A DNA stretch of 64,000 bases from Fervidicella metallireducens AeB (GTDB lineage Bacteria; Bacillota; Clostridia; Clostridiales; Caloramatoraceae): positions 1-64,000 of the forward strand of contig NZ_AZQP01000008.1 of the NCBI RefSeq assembly GCF_000601455.1, in the 5' to 3' direction. The notes under the pieces are model-generated. The model did no database searches. It saw only the letters and a program-made list of their open reading frames with translations, and was not told where the DNA came from. Below, in pieces: positions 53,649 to 62,908 of this stretch. Each line of letters begins with the position of its first letter. The stretch's first letter is position 1. The translations under genes were made by a program, and so were the position numbers.

Positions 53649-54530
53649 CTATAGTATTTTAACGTTATACAGATAAATAAATAAAATATTGGCTATTGAT
53701 AAACCGATGATGATAGTCCAGGTAAATTTCAGCATCCATTCCCAGGAAAGTCTTGCACAAATATTATCAATGACTATTTCAAGGAAGAAGGTTATTAGGG
53801 CTAATATTAAACCTATTATTGGACTTGTGTACCAAAATAGAAAAATCAGACCCAATAGAAATACATATTCATACCAATGAGCAACCTCAATTATAGCCAG
53901 TGCTGGTCCAGAGTATTCGGTAAACATACCCTTTACAAGCTCCTGATGAGCATGATGGGATGTTGAAAAATCAAATGGTGATTTTTTGAATTTTATAGTC
54001 ATAATAAAAAGCATGGCTATAAAAATTAAAGGTAAATAATATAAAAGAGGCTTATTTGTATAGGCAAGTTTTGAAATTTTAAATGAACCAGTGAGCATAT
54101 ACATACCTATTATGTAAAATAAAAGTATAGGCTCATATGCAAGCATAGAAATTGTCTCACGAACACTTCCAATTCTGCTGTAAGGAGAACCGGTACTCAT
54201 ACCTCCTACAATCAGAGATGTATTTGCTATTGTATAAACAAATATAATCATTAGAAAATCCATTTTCATTAAAAGCATAAAAAGGCTTAATACAACGAAT
54301 ATAAAGTAGGTTATTACGTAGACGTTTTGATATTTGTTAACTACAATATTCTCTTTATTAAAAAGCTTAATTACATCATATAGAGGCTGCAAAAGTGGAG
54401 GGCCCACTCTTCCTTGAAGATGAGCTGTCACTTTTCTATCTATACCAGATAGAATGCAACCAATAACAGGTGGTAAAATTAAAATCAAAAGAAGTTTTAT
54501 TAAGATTTTTAAATTAATTAACGTAATCAT
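53649..54530 (-). CDS. echB: Ech hydrogenase membrane subunit EchB
   Basis: 293 residues, NuoH-like, about eight membrane segments. It keeps the RKVTAHLQGRVGPPLLQPLYDV motif near 35 that forms part of the ion path next to the quinone-site equivalent, and an acidic loop GSVRETISMLAYEP. The ATG overlaps the end of echA by 4 bases (ATGA). Confidence 0.93.
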   Translation of the reverse strand: MITLINLKILIKLLLILILPPVIGCILSGIDRKVTAHLQGRVGPPLLQPLYDVIKLFNKENIVVNKYQNVYVITYFIFVVLSLFMLLMKMDFLMIIFVYTIANTSLIVGGMSTGSPYSRIGSVRETISMLAYEPILLFYIIGMYMLTGSFKISKLAYTNKPLLYYLPLIFIAMLFIMTIKFKKSPFDFSTSHHAHQELVKGMFTEYSGPALAIIEVAHWYEYVFLLGLIFLFWYTSPIIGLILALITFFLEIVIDNICARLSWEWMLKFTWTIIIGLSIANILFIYLYNVKIL

Positions 54531-56440
54531 TTGAGTCCCCCCAATAAGCAGATGATAATTATTGAAGATGAAACAACATATCCAAAGGTTGTGAGAGCTT
54601 TTTCGTCTAAAATATTGTCAAAATAAAGATTTGAAACCTTAGCTTTTTCATACTTGCCATTCCAGCTTCTGAAATAATTTTCTCCCTCTGCAAAATTGTT
54701 TTCACCACACATATAAATACTTTTAATGTTTGCAGAAGAGATCATTAACCTTCTCATCAAAATTACAAATAAAACAACAAGACCTAAAGCGATAAATACC
54801 ATTGCTTCGTTAAATGTCCCTAGTTTAGAAACAACTTCTCCTCTTTTTATATACATGTCTGTACTCTTTTTAAGTAACTTATTTACTTCAGGGGAAACGA
54901 AATTGTTAAATATAGGTGTTATAAATATACTTGTCATCAATACTCCAAAACCAAGGGCCCAAAGAGGAAAGAAAATACAGAAATCTTTTTTATCCTGGGC
55001 TTTGAGTTCAGTTACCGGATAGGCTAATATTGAGCCCAGCCATTTTGTATAATAAAGCGTAGTAAGTGCACTACCTAAAACTAAAAAGCTTGCAACAAAA
55101 GGATTGCTGCCTGCAGCCTCAATTGACATCCATTTAGTAACAAGGACACCAAAAGGAGGAAGTATCATAGAAATTATTCCGAAGGATGTAAGTATTGAAA
55201 GAACCGGTGCAATACGGATAAGTCCAGTCATATCCTCTATATCCCTGCTGCCAATTGTATGCTCTATCTGACCAGTACAAAGGAAAAGTAGAGCCTTTGA
55301 TATTGCATGAAATATAATGAGAATAATTGCAGCAGAAACGGCAACTCCAGTGCCAATACCAGCACTGCATATAATAAGACCTAGATTAGCTATTGTAGAA
55401 TATGCAAGAATTCTTTTTGCATTTCTTTGTGCAACTGCAATTGCAGAACAGATGAAAAATGTAAAAGCACCGTAAATAGCTATAACAGTTCCAAGTCTGG
55501 TGCCAGCATATGCAGGTGAAAGTTTGACAATCAGATATACACCAGCCTTTACCATTGTGCTTGAGTGTAATAAAGCTGACACAGGGGTTGGTGCTACCAT
55601 GGCACCTAAAAGCCAGCTTTGAAATGGCATTTGTGCTGATTTAACAAAGCCAGCAATACATAAAAGGAAAACAGGTAACATAAGACTAAGGCTTATACTA
55701 CCGTGTTGGATTATACCTGAAAGGGTATCTATATCCAGCATCTTTTTTAAAAGTATATTTCCAACGCCAAAGCATATACCACCAATAAGATTTAGAAATA
55801 GTGCTCTAAATCCGCTTTTATATGCTTCATCATCTCCGTTATAGGAGATAAGAATAAATGAAGTAATTGTGGTTATTTCCCAAAAGAAATAAACCATTGA
55901 TAAAGAGTCACTTACCACAAGTCCATTCATTGCAGATAAAAACAGGCAAATTATTGGATAAAATAACTTTTGTTTGCTTTCAATACCATGATGATGTTCA
56001 TACTCAGATATATATCCATTTGCAAAGATAACAATCAGAGTACCAACAATATTGATTATCAAGAGCATTGCTAAAGAAAACTTGTCTATTCCAACAGTTA
56101 AGATTTCAGATTTATCTGGTGTAAATATTGTGAATAAAGTAATAATTGTTTGTATCACAGTAAGAATAAAAATTCCTATTTTGTGATGTTTTACTGAGAT
56201 TTTAAATAAATAGAGAATCATTAAAATTTCAGAAAGGGTTATTATTCCTTCTGATATTTTAAATATTTGCCCTGTTAGTCGGATGCTTAATGAACCTTTA
56301 TAAGCTAAAAAAATAGAAAGTATAGAACAAATGAAAAACATTAAAAATGATAAGGGTTTGTAAAGTTTTTTATTGCTGTAAATAAAAACAATAGAAAAGA
56401 TTAAAGGTATTAGTAATAGTAATAAGACTATCTGTTCCAT
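54527..56440 (-). CDS. echA: Ech hydrogenase membrane subunit EchA (NuoL-like antiporter subunit)
   Basis: 637 residues, about 16 membrane segments, homologous to Mrp antiporter and NuoL. Key Glu in YFFWEITTITSF and Lys residues in GFVKSAQMPFQSWLLGAMVA are visible; HSSTMVKAGVYL follows. The ATG at 56440 follows AGGAGGAG; further in-frame ATGs upstream lack such a site. It pumps H+ or Na+ as ferredoxin electrons reduce protons. First gene of echABCDEF. Confidence 0.93.
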   Translation of the reverse strand: MEQIVLLLLLIPLIFSIVFIYSNKKLYKPLSFLMFFICSILSIFLAYKGSLSIRLTGQIFKISEGIITLSEILMILYLFKISVKHHKIGIFILTVIQTIITLFTIFTPDKSEILTVGIDKFSLAMLLIINIVGTLIVIFANGYISEYEHHHGIESKQKLFYPIICLFLSAMNGLVVSDSLSMVYFFWEITTITSFILISYNGDDEAYKSGFRALFLNLIGGICFGVGNILLKKMLDIDTLSGIIQHGSISLSLMLPVFLLCIAGFVKSAQMPFQSWLLGAMVAPTPVSALLHSSTMVKAGVYLIVKLSPAYAGTRLGTVIAIYGAFTFFICSAIAVAQRNAKRILAYSTIANLGLIICSAGIGTGVAVSAAIILIIFHAISKALLFLCTGQIEHTIGSRDIEDMTGLIRIAPVLSILTSFGIISMILPPFGVLVTKWMSIEAAGSNPFVASFLVLGSALTTLYYTKWLGSILAYPVTELKAQDKKDFCIFFPLWALGFGVLMTSIFITPIFNNFVSPEVNKLLKKSTDMYIKRGEVVSKLGTFNEAMVFIALGLVVLFVILMRRLMISSANIKSIYMCGENNFAEGENYFRSWNGKYEKAKVSNLYFDNILDEKALTTFGYVVSSSIIIICLLGGLK

Positions 56441-56485
56441 AAAACTCCTCCTGTCCATAAAATTTAAAATATTATGAATAATCAA

Positions 56486-56979
56486 AGCAAATTCCGGTAT
56501 ATGAGGAAATTTTTTAGAACACTATACTTTTTTCATAATAAAGCCCCCCAAAAATTTATTATAAATAAAATAAATTAGATAAAAATAAAGTATAGGACTT
56601 TAAAAATTTTAAACTTTTAAAGTCCTATGACATTAATTAACTGTAAATCAATGTTTCATAAGGCTGTTTTCAGGATGTCAAAAATCTGTGTGAGTATTAC
56701 TTAAAACAAAAAAATACATAATCCTATAAAATGAAACAAAAAAGCCACTACTATCTGATTATAGTACCAAAAATACTAAAAAACAATAAATTATGAAAAA
56801 AAAGTAATTTTTTTTAAAATTATTTTGAACTAAAAGCAAATACGAATTATAAAAAGGATAAATAACTTCAAATATCGTAATATAACGAAATATAAAAATA
56901 TTTTATGGAAATATGTTGACTATATACTAGGGTGATGTTATTATAAGTGTGTAAGAAATGTACAATATAAATAATTTGC
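56486..56979. other. divergent intergenic region ech / pbuG
   Basis: No gene. It holds the ech promoter side and the pbuG promoter. An inverted repeat at 56592-56628 (stem ATAGGACTTTAAAA / TTTTAAAGTCCTAT) has no T-run and no obvious role. Confidence 0.45.
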
Positions 56980-57050
56980 TATCCATATAATCCTGATAAT
57001 ATGGTTCGGGAGTTTCTACAAGAAGACCGATAATCTTCTTACTATGGGTA
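56980..57050 (+). promoter_or_regulatory. guanine riboswitch aptamer (pbuG)
   Basis: P1 TATCCATA (56980-56987) with TATGGGTA (57043-57050). Core pieces TATGG, GTTTCTAC and CCGATAA. The position-74 equivalent is C (57042), so guanine/hypoxanthine. The P3 arm AGAAGA/TCTTCT differs in sequence from the first riboswitch. Confidence 0.93.
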
Positions 57051-57074
57051 AATCCATTAGGAACTTACTTATAA

Positions 57075-57112
57075 GACCACCCGGATTTACTCATTCCGTG
57101 GTGTTTTTTATT
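57075..57112 (+). terminator. riboswitch-controlled attenuator of pbuG
   Basis: Stem ACCAC-CGGA / TCCG-TGGT with a small bulge, then TTTTTTATTT, between the aptamer and the gene. Confidence 0.88.
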
Positions 57113-57172
57113 TAAAAAGTGGTTTCAAAACTACCTGGCTTACTACAGGACTTACTTTAAGGAGGGTGTAAA

Positions 57173-58546
57173 ATGGAATTATCCAAAAAGGACAGAGGAT
57201 TACTATCATCATTAGACAAGTTTTTTAAACTTTCTGAGAGAAAAACAAATGTAAAGACAGAAGTTATTGCAGGAATTACAACTTTTTTAGCAATGGCTTA
57301 TATAGTTATTGTTAATCCTAACATTTTAAGTGCTACTGGAATGGATAAGGGGGCAGTTTTCACAGCAACCTGTATTTCAGCGGCAGTAGGTACTTTTATA
57401 ATGGCATTATACGCAAATGTTCCATTTGCACAGGCACCTGGCATGGGGCTTAATGCTTTTTTCACATTCAGTGTTGTCAAGGGAATGGGTTATACATGGC
57501 AACAGGCACTTGCAGCAGTATTTATCTCAGGGGTATTGTTTATTATAATAACTCTTACATCCTTAAGAGAAAAAATAGTAGATGCAATCCCAACAAATCT
57601 TAAATATGCTATTTCAGGTGGTATAGGTTTGTTTATTGCCCTTATTGGTCTTAAGGGTGGAAATATAATAGTTGATAATCCAGAAACATTAGTTGCCTTT
57701 GGGAGCTTTACAGATAAACATGCAATTTTAACGTTGATAGGTATAGTTATAACTGCAGTTTTAATGTCACGTAAAGTTATGGGATCTATTTTAATTGGTA
57801 TAGTATTAACTACAATAATTGGTATTCCTATGGGTATTACACAGATAAACAATTTACAGGTTATAAGCAGTCCAGCTTCTTTGGCACCAACTTTTCTTCA
57901 AATGGATTTTAAGGGACTTTTAAGCCATAGTGGGGCAGAAGCAGGTGCTGTGGGAACTTTTATGAGTATCATTATGGTAATTATTACATTCAGTTTAGTT
58001 GATATGTTTGATAATATTGGAACATTGGTAGGTACAGCTCAAAAGGCAGACATGTTAGATGAAAATGGAAGAATGCATAACATGAATAAAGCACTTATTT
58101 CGGATGCAGTTGCAACAACAGTTGGGGCTATGCTTGGAACAAGTACTGTTACAACATATGTTGAATCAGCTGCAGGTGTGTCAGAAGGGGGAAGAACTGG
58201 TCTTACTTCAGTAGTTACAGGATTACTTCTTCTACTAGCTTTATTTTTCAGTGGTTTAGTGGGTATTGTACCTTCACAGGCAACGGCACCAGCACTTGTA
58301 ATAGTTGGTGTACTTATGATGGAATCAGTAAAGAACATTGATTTTGATGACTTTACAGAAGCACTTCCTGCATTCTTTACTATTGCAATAATGCCATTCA
58401 GCTACAGTATTGCCAATGGAATTGCAGCAGGATTGATTTTTTACCCAATAGTTAAAGTAACAACAGGAAAACAAAAGGAAGTTCATCCGATAGTGTATGT
58501 TTTAGCTGTATTGTTTATTTTAAGATTTGCTTTAATACGTCATTAA
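57173..58546 (+). CDS. pbuG: guanine/hypoxanthine permease (AzgA/NCS2 family)
   Basis: Purine-base importer, 457 residues, about 12 membrane segments. AzgA-type signature NPNILSATGMDKGAVFTATC near 45 and the PFAQAPGMGLNAFF segment near 85; the later LVDMFDNIGTLVGTAQKA and GTSTVTTYVESAAGVSEGGR fit as well. ATG after AAGGAGGGTGTAAA. Riboswitch control fits repression by guanine. A strong terminator separates it from purE. Confidence 0.95.
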   Translation: MELSKKDRGLLSSLDKFFKLSERKTNVKTEVIAGITTFLAMAYIVIVNPNILSATGMDKGAVFTATCISAAVGTFIMALYANVPFAQAPGMGLNAFFTFSVVKGMGYTWQQALAAVFISGVLFIIITLTSLREKIVDAIPTNLKYAISGGIGLFIALIGLKGGNIIVDNPETLVAFGSFTDKHAILTLIGIVITAVLMSRKVMGSILIGIVLTTIIGIPMGITQINNLQVISSPASLAPTFLQMDFKGLLSHSGAEAGAVGTFMSIIMVIITFSLVDMFDNIGTLVGTAQKADMLDENGRMHNMNKALISDAVATTVGAMLGTSTVTTYVESAAGVSEGGRTGLTSVVTGLLLLLALFFSGLVGIVPSQATAPALVIVGVLMMESVKNIDFDDFTEALPAFFTIAIMPFSYSIANGIAAGLIFYPIVKVTTGKQKEVHPIVYVLAVLFILRFALIRH

Positions 58547-58560
58547 TTTTGTACTGAAAT

Positions 58561-58590
58561 CAGGTCCGAATAGAGCTCTATTCGGACCTG
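58561..58590 (+). terminator. palindromic terminator after pbuG
   Basis: Perfect palindrome of 30 bases (CAGGTCCGAATAGAG and its complement), without a long T-run. Confidence 0.7.
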
Positions 58591-58693
58591 AAAACTAGGA
58601 TGGAGATTAGTTTGTTGTGCTATTTTTGGTTTATGGAAAAGAAAAATAGGACAAGAAATTAATTATAAATTTTTAGAACAGGGGGTATTGTGA

Positions 58694-59173
58694 ATGAAAG
58701 TAGCTATAATTTTTGGCAGCAAATCCGATAAGGAGATAATGAAGGGAGCAGCTGATGCATTAAAGGAGTTTTCAGTTGAATATAAGGCCTTTATTCTGTC
58801 AGCTCATCGTGTTCCGGAAAAACTGATGGAGGTTTTAAAGGAACTTGAAAATCAAAATTGCGAATGTATTATTGCAGGTGCTGGACTTGCAGCTCATCTA
58901 CCAGGTGTAATAGCTTCTCATACTACACTTCCTGTAATTGGTGTACCAATAAACGCAGCATTAAATGGATTAGATTCTCTTCTTTCAATAGTTCAAATGC
59001 CAAAGTCAATTCCAGTTGCAACAGTTGGAATAAATAACAGTTATAATGCAGGTATGCTGGCAGTTCAAATCCTTTCCAATAAATATCCAGAGATAAAAGA
59101 TAAATTAAAAGAGTATAGAAAAAACATGAAGGATAAATTTATAAAAGAAAATAATGAAGGAGTGGAGTTTTAA
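58694..59173 (+). CDS. purE: N5-CAIR mutase, PurE class I
   Basis: Purine synthesis step from N5-CAIR to CAIR. 159 residues. GSKSDKEIMKGA near 8, the catalytic His in SAHRVPEKL near 38, and GAGLAAHLPG near 66. purK is not next to it; it must be elsewhere or CO2-driven carboxylation used. First gene of purECFMNH. ATG after GGGGGTATTGTGA. Confidence 0.95.
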   Translation: MKVAIIFGSKSDKEIMKGAADALKEFSVEYKAFILSAHRVPEKLMEVLKELENQNCECIIAGAGLAAHLPGVIASHTTLPVIGVPINAALNGLDSLLSIVQMPKSIPVATVGINNSYNAGMLAVQILSNKYPEIKDKLKEYRKNMKDKFIKENNEGVEF

Positions 59174-59890
59174 ATGGAAAAGAAGGAAATGATGTATGAA
59201 GGAAAGGCAAAAAAGGTTTATTCAACTGAAGATAAAGACTATGTAGTTATTTATTACAAGGATGATGCAACGGCTTTTAATGGAGAAAAAAAGGGTCAGA
59301 TTGAGGATAAGGGAGTATTAAACAATAATATAACTTCAATGTTATTTGAACTTTTAGAGAAGAAGGGTGTTAAAACTCATTTTGTGAAAAAAATAAGTGA
59401 CAGGGAACAGATCTGTAGAAAAGTTGATATAATTCCATTAGAAGTTATTGTAAGAAATTATGCAGCAGGGAGCATGGCTAAAAGGCTTGGTTTAAAAGAA
59501 GGAATGGAGCTAAAAACAACAGTACTTGAACTTTCTTATAAAGATGACAGCCTTGGAGATCCTATGATAAACGATTATCATGCAGTTGGAATTGGAGCAG
59601 CTACCTTTGAAGAGTTAAATGAAATATATTCAGTTGCCAAAAAGGTAAATGATATTCTTAGCGAATTCTTTTTAAAATCAGGAATCAGGCTAATAGATTT
59701 TAAACTCGAATTTGGAAAATTTAACGGGGAAATATTATTAGCCGATGAAATATCCCCAGATACCTGCAGATTCTGGGATGCTGAAACTGGAGAAAAACTT
59801 GATAAGGATAGATTCAGAAGGGACCTTGGAAATGTAAAGGAAGCATATGTAGAAATATTAAAGAGGATTGAGGATGAAATCAGGGCCTAA
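59174..59890 (+). CDS. purC: SAICAR synthetase
   Basis: Joins CAIR and aspartate with ATP. 238 residues. EGKAKKVY at the N-terminus, [15 protein letters not shown] near 93 and [21 protein letters not shown] near 193. Starts on the base after the purE stop. Confidence 0.97.
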   Translation: MEKKEMMYEGKAKKVYSTEDKDYVVIYYKDDATAFNGEKKGQIEDKGVLNNNITSMLFELLEKKGVKTHFVKKISDREQICRKVDIIPLEVIVRNYAAGSMAKRLGLKEGMELKTTVLELSYKDDSLGDPMINDYHAVGIGAATFEELNEIYSVAKKVNDILSEFFLKSGIRLIDFKLEFGKFNGEILLADEISPDTCRFWDAETGEKLDKDRFRRDLGNVKEAYVEILKRIEDEIRA

Positions 59891-59917
59891 CAGTTCTGCA
59901 GTGGAAAGGAGATAGCT

Positions 59918-61324
59918 ATGTACGATAGGGTTATGGATAAATTTAAAGAAGAGTGTGGAGTTTTTGGAATATATTCATATGAAACAATGGATGTAGCAAC
60001 AATTGCATATTATGGTTTATATGCACTTCAGCATAGAGGTCAGGAAAGTGCAGGCATAGTTGTATCCGATGGAGAGAGGCTTGAGTGTTATAAAAATATG
60101 GGCTTAGTAAGTGATATTTTTGAAAAGAATGTACTTGATAGGTTGAAAGGAAAGTCTGCCATAGGTCATGTCCGTTATTCTACTACTGGAGGAAGCAGCC
60201 TTACAAATGCACAACCGATATTAAGCCAATATAAACTTGGGGAAATTGCTATAGCCCATAATGGAAATTTAGTAAATGCAGATGTTGTCAGGGAACTTTT
60301 AGAGGATAGTGGTGTTATATTTCAGACATCAACGGATTCAGAAGTAATTTTAAACCTAATTGCCAAGTCTGCAAAAAAGGGTATTGAGCGAGCTGTAGTT
60401 GAAACCATGCAGATTATAAAGGGTTCATATGCTATAACGATTTTAACAGAGAATAAATTAATTGGAGTAAGGGATCCAAATGGAATAAGACCTTTATGTA
60501 TCGGAAAGTTAAATGAAAGCTATATATTAGCATCAGAGAGCTGTGCCCTTGATGCAGTTGGGGCTGAGTTTATAAGAGATGTTAACCCAGGTGAAGTGGT
60601 AATAATAGATGAAAATGGAATAAGCACAATGGATGTAGCTGAGAAAACAAGCTGCCAGACATGTGCCTTTGAATATATATACTTTGCTAGACCAGACAGT
60701 ACCATTGATGGGATTAACGTTTATACTTCAAGGGTTGTGGCAGGGGAACTGTTATATAAGGAATGTCCAGCTGAGGCAGATATTGTTATAGGTGTTCCTG
60801 ATTCAGGTGTTCCAGCAGCAGTTGGTTTTGCAAAGGCATCAGGTATACCATATGGTATCGGTTTAATAAAAAACAGATATGTTGGAAGAACATTTATATC
60901 TCCATCACAGGAACTTAGGGAGCAGGCAGTCTCTGTGAAATTAAATCCTTTAAAAGTTAATATTGAGGGGAAAAGAGTAGTTTTAATCGATGACTCAATA
61001 GTCAGGGGAACAACCAGCAAAAGGATTGTTGATATATTAAGAAAATCAGGTGCAAAGGAAATTCATTTTAGAGTGGCATCTCCTGCAGTAAAATATCCAT
61101 GTTATTTTGGAATAGATACACCATATAGAAAAGAGCTTATAGGCTCATTCATGACCTTAGATGAAATTAAAGATACAATAGGAGCAGACAGTGTTGGATA
61201 TTTAAGCATAGATGGATTATTAACTTCTTTAGAGGGAAAAGGTTTTTGTCTTGGATGTTTTAACGGAGTTTATCCTGTTTCAGCTCCTATTGAGGCTTGT
61301 AAACTTCAATTAGAAAGGAAGTAG
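59918..61324 (+). CDS. purF: amidophosphoribosyltransferase
   Basis: First committed step of purine synthesis (PRPP and Gln to phosphoribosylamine). 468 residues. A 12-residue propeptide precedes the Ntn Cys in EECGVFGIY. The PRPP loop is VVLIDDSIVRGTTS. Cys residues in CQTCAFEY, YPCYFGID and FCLGCFNG suit the oxygen-sensitive 4Fe-4S of the B. subtilis type. ATG after AAAGGAG. Confidence 0.97.
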   Translation: MYDRVMDKFKEECGVFGIYSYETMDVATIAYYGLYALQHRGQESAGIVVSDGERLECYKNMGLVSDIFEKNVLDRLKGKSAIGHVRYSTTGGSSLTNAQPILSQYKLGEIAIAHNGNLVNADVVRELLEDSGVIFQTSTDSEVILNLIAKSAKKGIERAVVETMQIIKGSYAITILTENKLIGVRDPNGIRPLCIGKLNESYILASESCALDAVGAEFIRDVNPGEVVIIDENGISTMDVAEKTSCQTCAFEYIYFARPDSTIDGINVYTSRVVAGELLYKECPAEADIVIGVPDSGVPAAVGFAKASGIPYGIGLIKNRYVGRTFISPSQELREQAVSVKLNPLKVNIEGKRVVLIDDSIVRGTTSKRIVDILRKSGAKEIHFRVASPAVKYPCYFGIDTPYRKELIGSFMTLDEIKDTIGADSVGYLSIDGLLTSLEGKGFCLGCFNGVYPVSAPIEACKLQLERK

Positions 61325-61328
61325 TTCA

Positions 61329-62324
61329 ATGATTAACTATAAAGATGCAGGTGTTGATATAGAAGAAGGGTATAAGGCAGTTAAGCTTATTAAAAATCAT
61401 GCTGCAAAGACTTTCATTCCAGGGGTTATAAATGACATTGGAAGTTTTGCCGGAATGTTTGAACTAAATGGGTATAAAAATCCTGTACTGGTTTCAGGAA
61501 CTGATGGGGTAGGAACAAAGCTTGAAATAGCATTTAAAATGAACAGGCATAATACCATCGGTATAGATGCTGTTGCAATGTGTGTAAACGACATTCTGTG
61601 TCATGGCGCAAAACCTCTATTCTTTCTTGATTATATTGCATGTGGAAAGCTTGATGCAAATGTGGCATCTGAAATCGTCGAAGGGGTTGCAAATGGTTGT
61701 ATCCAGGCAGGATGTGCATTAATTGGAGGAGAAACAGCAGAAATGCCAGGTTTCTATAAAGATGGAGAATATGATATAGCAGGGTTTGCCGTAGGAATTG
61801 TTGAAAAGGATGAAATAATAGATGGAAGGGATATAAAAGATGGGGATGTTTTAATAGGTATAGCCTCCTCAGGAATTCACAGCAATGGATATTCCTTGGT
61901 TAGAAAGTTAATTACAGATTACAATAAAGATTTTTCAGGACAACTAATAGGAGATATACTTTTAACTCCTACAAAGATATATGTAAAATCAGTTCTTTCA
62001 ATTATTAATAAATTTAAAATTAAGGGTATGGCACATATAACTGGGGGAGGATTTATTGAAAATATTCCAAGAATGTTTAAGGGCAGCTTTACAGCAGTTA
62101 TCGACAAAAACAGTATTAAGGTTCATGACATTTTTAAATATATAATGTCCTTTGGAGTTTCAGAGGATAACATGTTTAACACCTATAATATGGGGGTTGG
62201 ATTTGTACTTTGTGTAGACAAGGACGATGTGGAAGGGGTAATAGAATCCCTTGAAAAAATGGGAGAAACAGCCTATAAAATAGGTCATGTTGAGGCTGGA
62301 GGTGCAGGTGTTTGCATAAAATAG
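61329..62324 (+). CDS. purM: AIR synthetase
   Basis: Converts FGAM to AIR with ATP. 331 residues. YKDAGVDIEEGYKAV at the start, GTDGVGTKLEIAF near 57 and the late ITGGGFIENIPRM near 238. Its end overlaps the TTG start of purN by 13 bases. Confidence 0.97.
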   Translation: MINYKDAGVDIEEGYKAVKLIKNHAAKTFIPGVINDIGSFAGMFELNGYKNPVLVSGTDGVGTKLEIAFKMNRHNTIGIDAVAMCVNDILCHGAKPLFFLDYIACGKLDANVASEIVEGVANGCIQAGCALIGGETAEMPGFYKDGEYDIAGFAVGIVEKDEIIDGRDIKDGDVLIGIASSGIHSNGYSLVRKLITDYNKDFSGQLIGDILLTPTKIYVKSVLSIINKFKIKGMAHITGGGFIENIPRMFKGSFTAVIDKNSIKVHDIFKYIMSFGVSEDNMFNTYNMGVGFVLCVDKDDVEGVIESLEKMGETAYKIGHVEAGGAGVCIK

Positions 62325-62908
62325 CGGTACTTATTTCTGGTGGCGGCAGCAACCTTCAGGCAATTTTAGACAGTATAGATAGCGGTTATTTAAATTGTTC
62401 CATTGAGGCAGTTATAAGTGATAATCCTTCAGCCTACGGAATTGAAAGGGCAAGGTCAAAAAATATAGATGTTTTTATTTTAAATAAGAAGATTTACGGT
62501 GATAGACTTTCTGATGAAATATTAAAGATTTTAAGTGGCAGGGTTGAACTTATTGTGCTAGCAGGTTTCTTATCCATTCTAAAGGGGGATATTTTAAAGA
62601 GTTTTAAAGGAAGAATAATAAATATACATCCTTCCTTGATACCTTCATTCTGTGGCAGCGGGATGTATGGTATTAAGGTGCACAAAAGTGCTTTAGAATA
62701 TGGTGTAAAGATAACCGGCTGTACAGTACATTTTGTTGATGAGGGAGTAGATACAGGGAAAATAATACTTCAAAAGGCAGTACCTGTACTTGAGGACGAT
62801 ACTCCTGAAATTCTGCAAAAAAGAGTTTTAGAAGCAGAACATAGGGCTTTACCGGAAGCTATCAGGCTGATTTTAAACAGTGGAAAACAGAGGGAGGGGA
62901 TTAAATGA
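62312..62908 (+). CDS. purN: GAR transformylase
   Basis: Formyl-THF-dependent formylation of GAR. 198 residues. [14 protein letters not shown] near 9, catalytic Asn/His in [11 protein letters not shown] near 104 and Asp in VDEGVDTG near 142. TTG start inside purM. It overlaps purH by four bases (ATGA). Confidence 0.95.
   Translation: MHKIAVLISGGGSNLQAILDSIDSGYLNCSIEAVISDNPSAYGIERARSKNIDVFILNKKIYGDRLSDEILKILSGRVELIVLAGFLSILKGDILKSFKGRIINIHPSLIPSFCGSGMYGIKVHKSALEYGVKITGCTVHFVDEGVDTGKIILQKAVPVLEDDTPEILQKRVLEAEHRALPEAIRLILNSGKQREGIK

Noticed and set aside
56592-56628. Inverted repeat as a terminator of ech or an unknown transcript
   Set aside because: No T-run on either strand at the right place, and it lies upstream of ech. 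Left as an unexplained palindrome.
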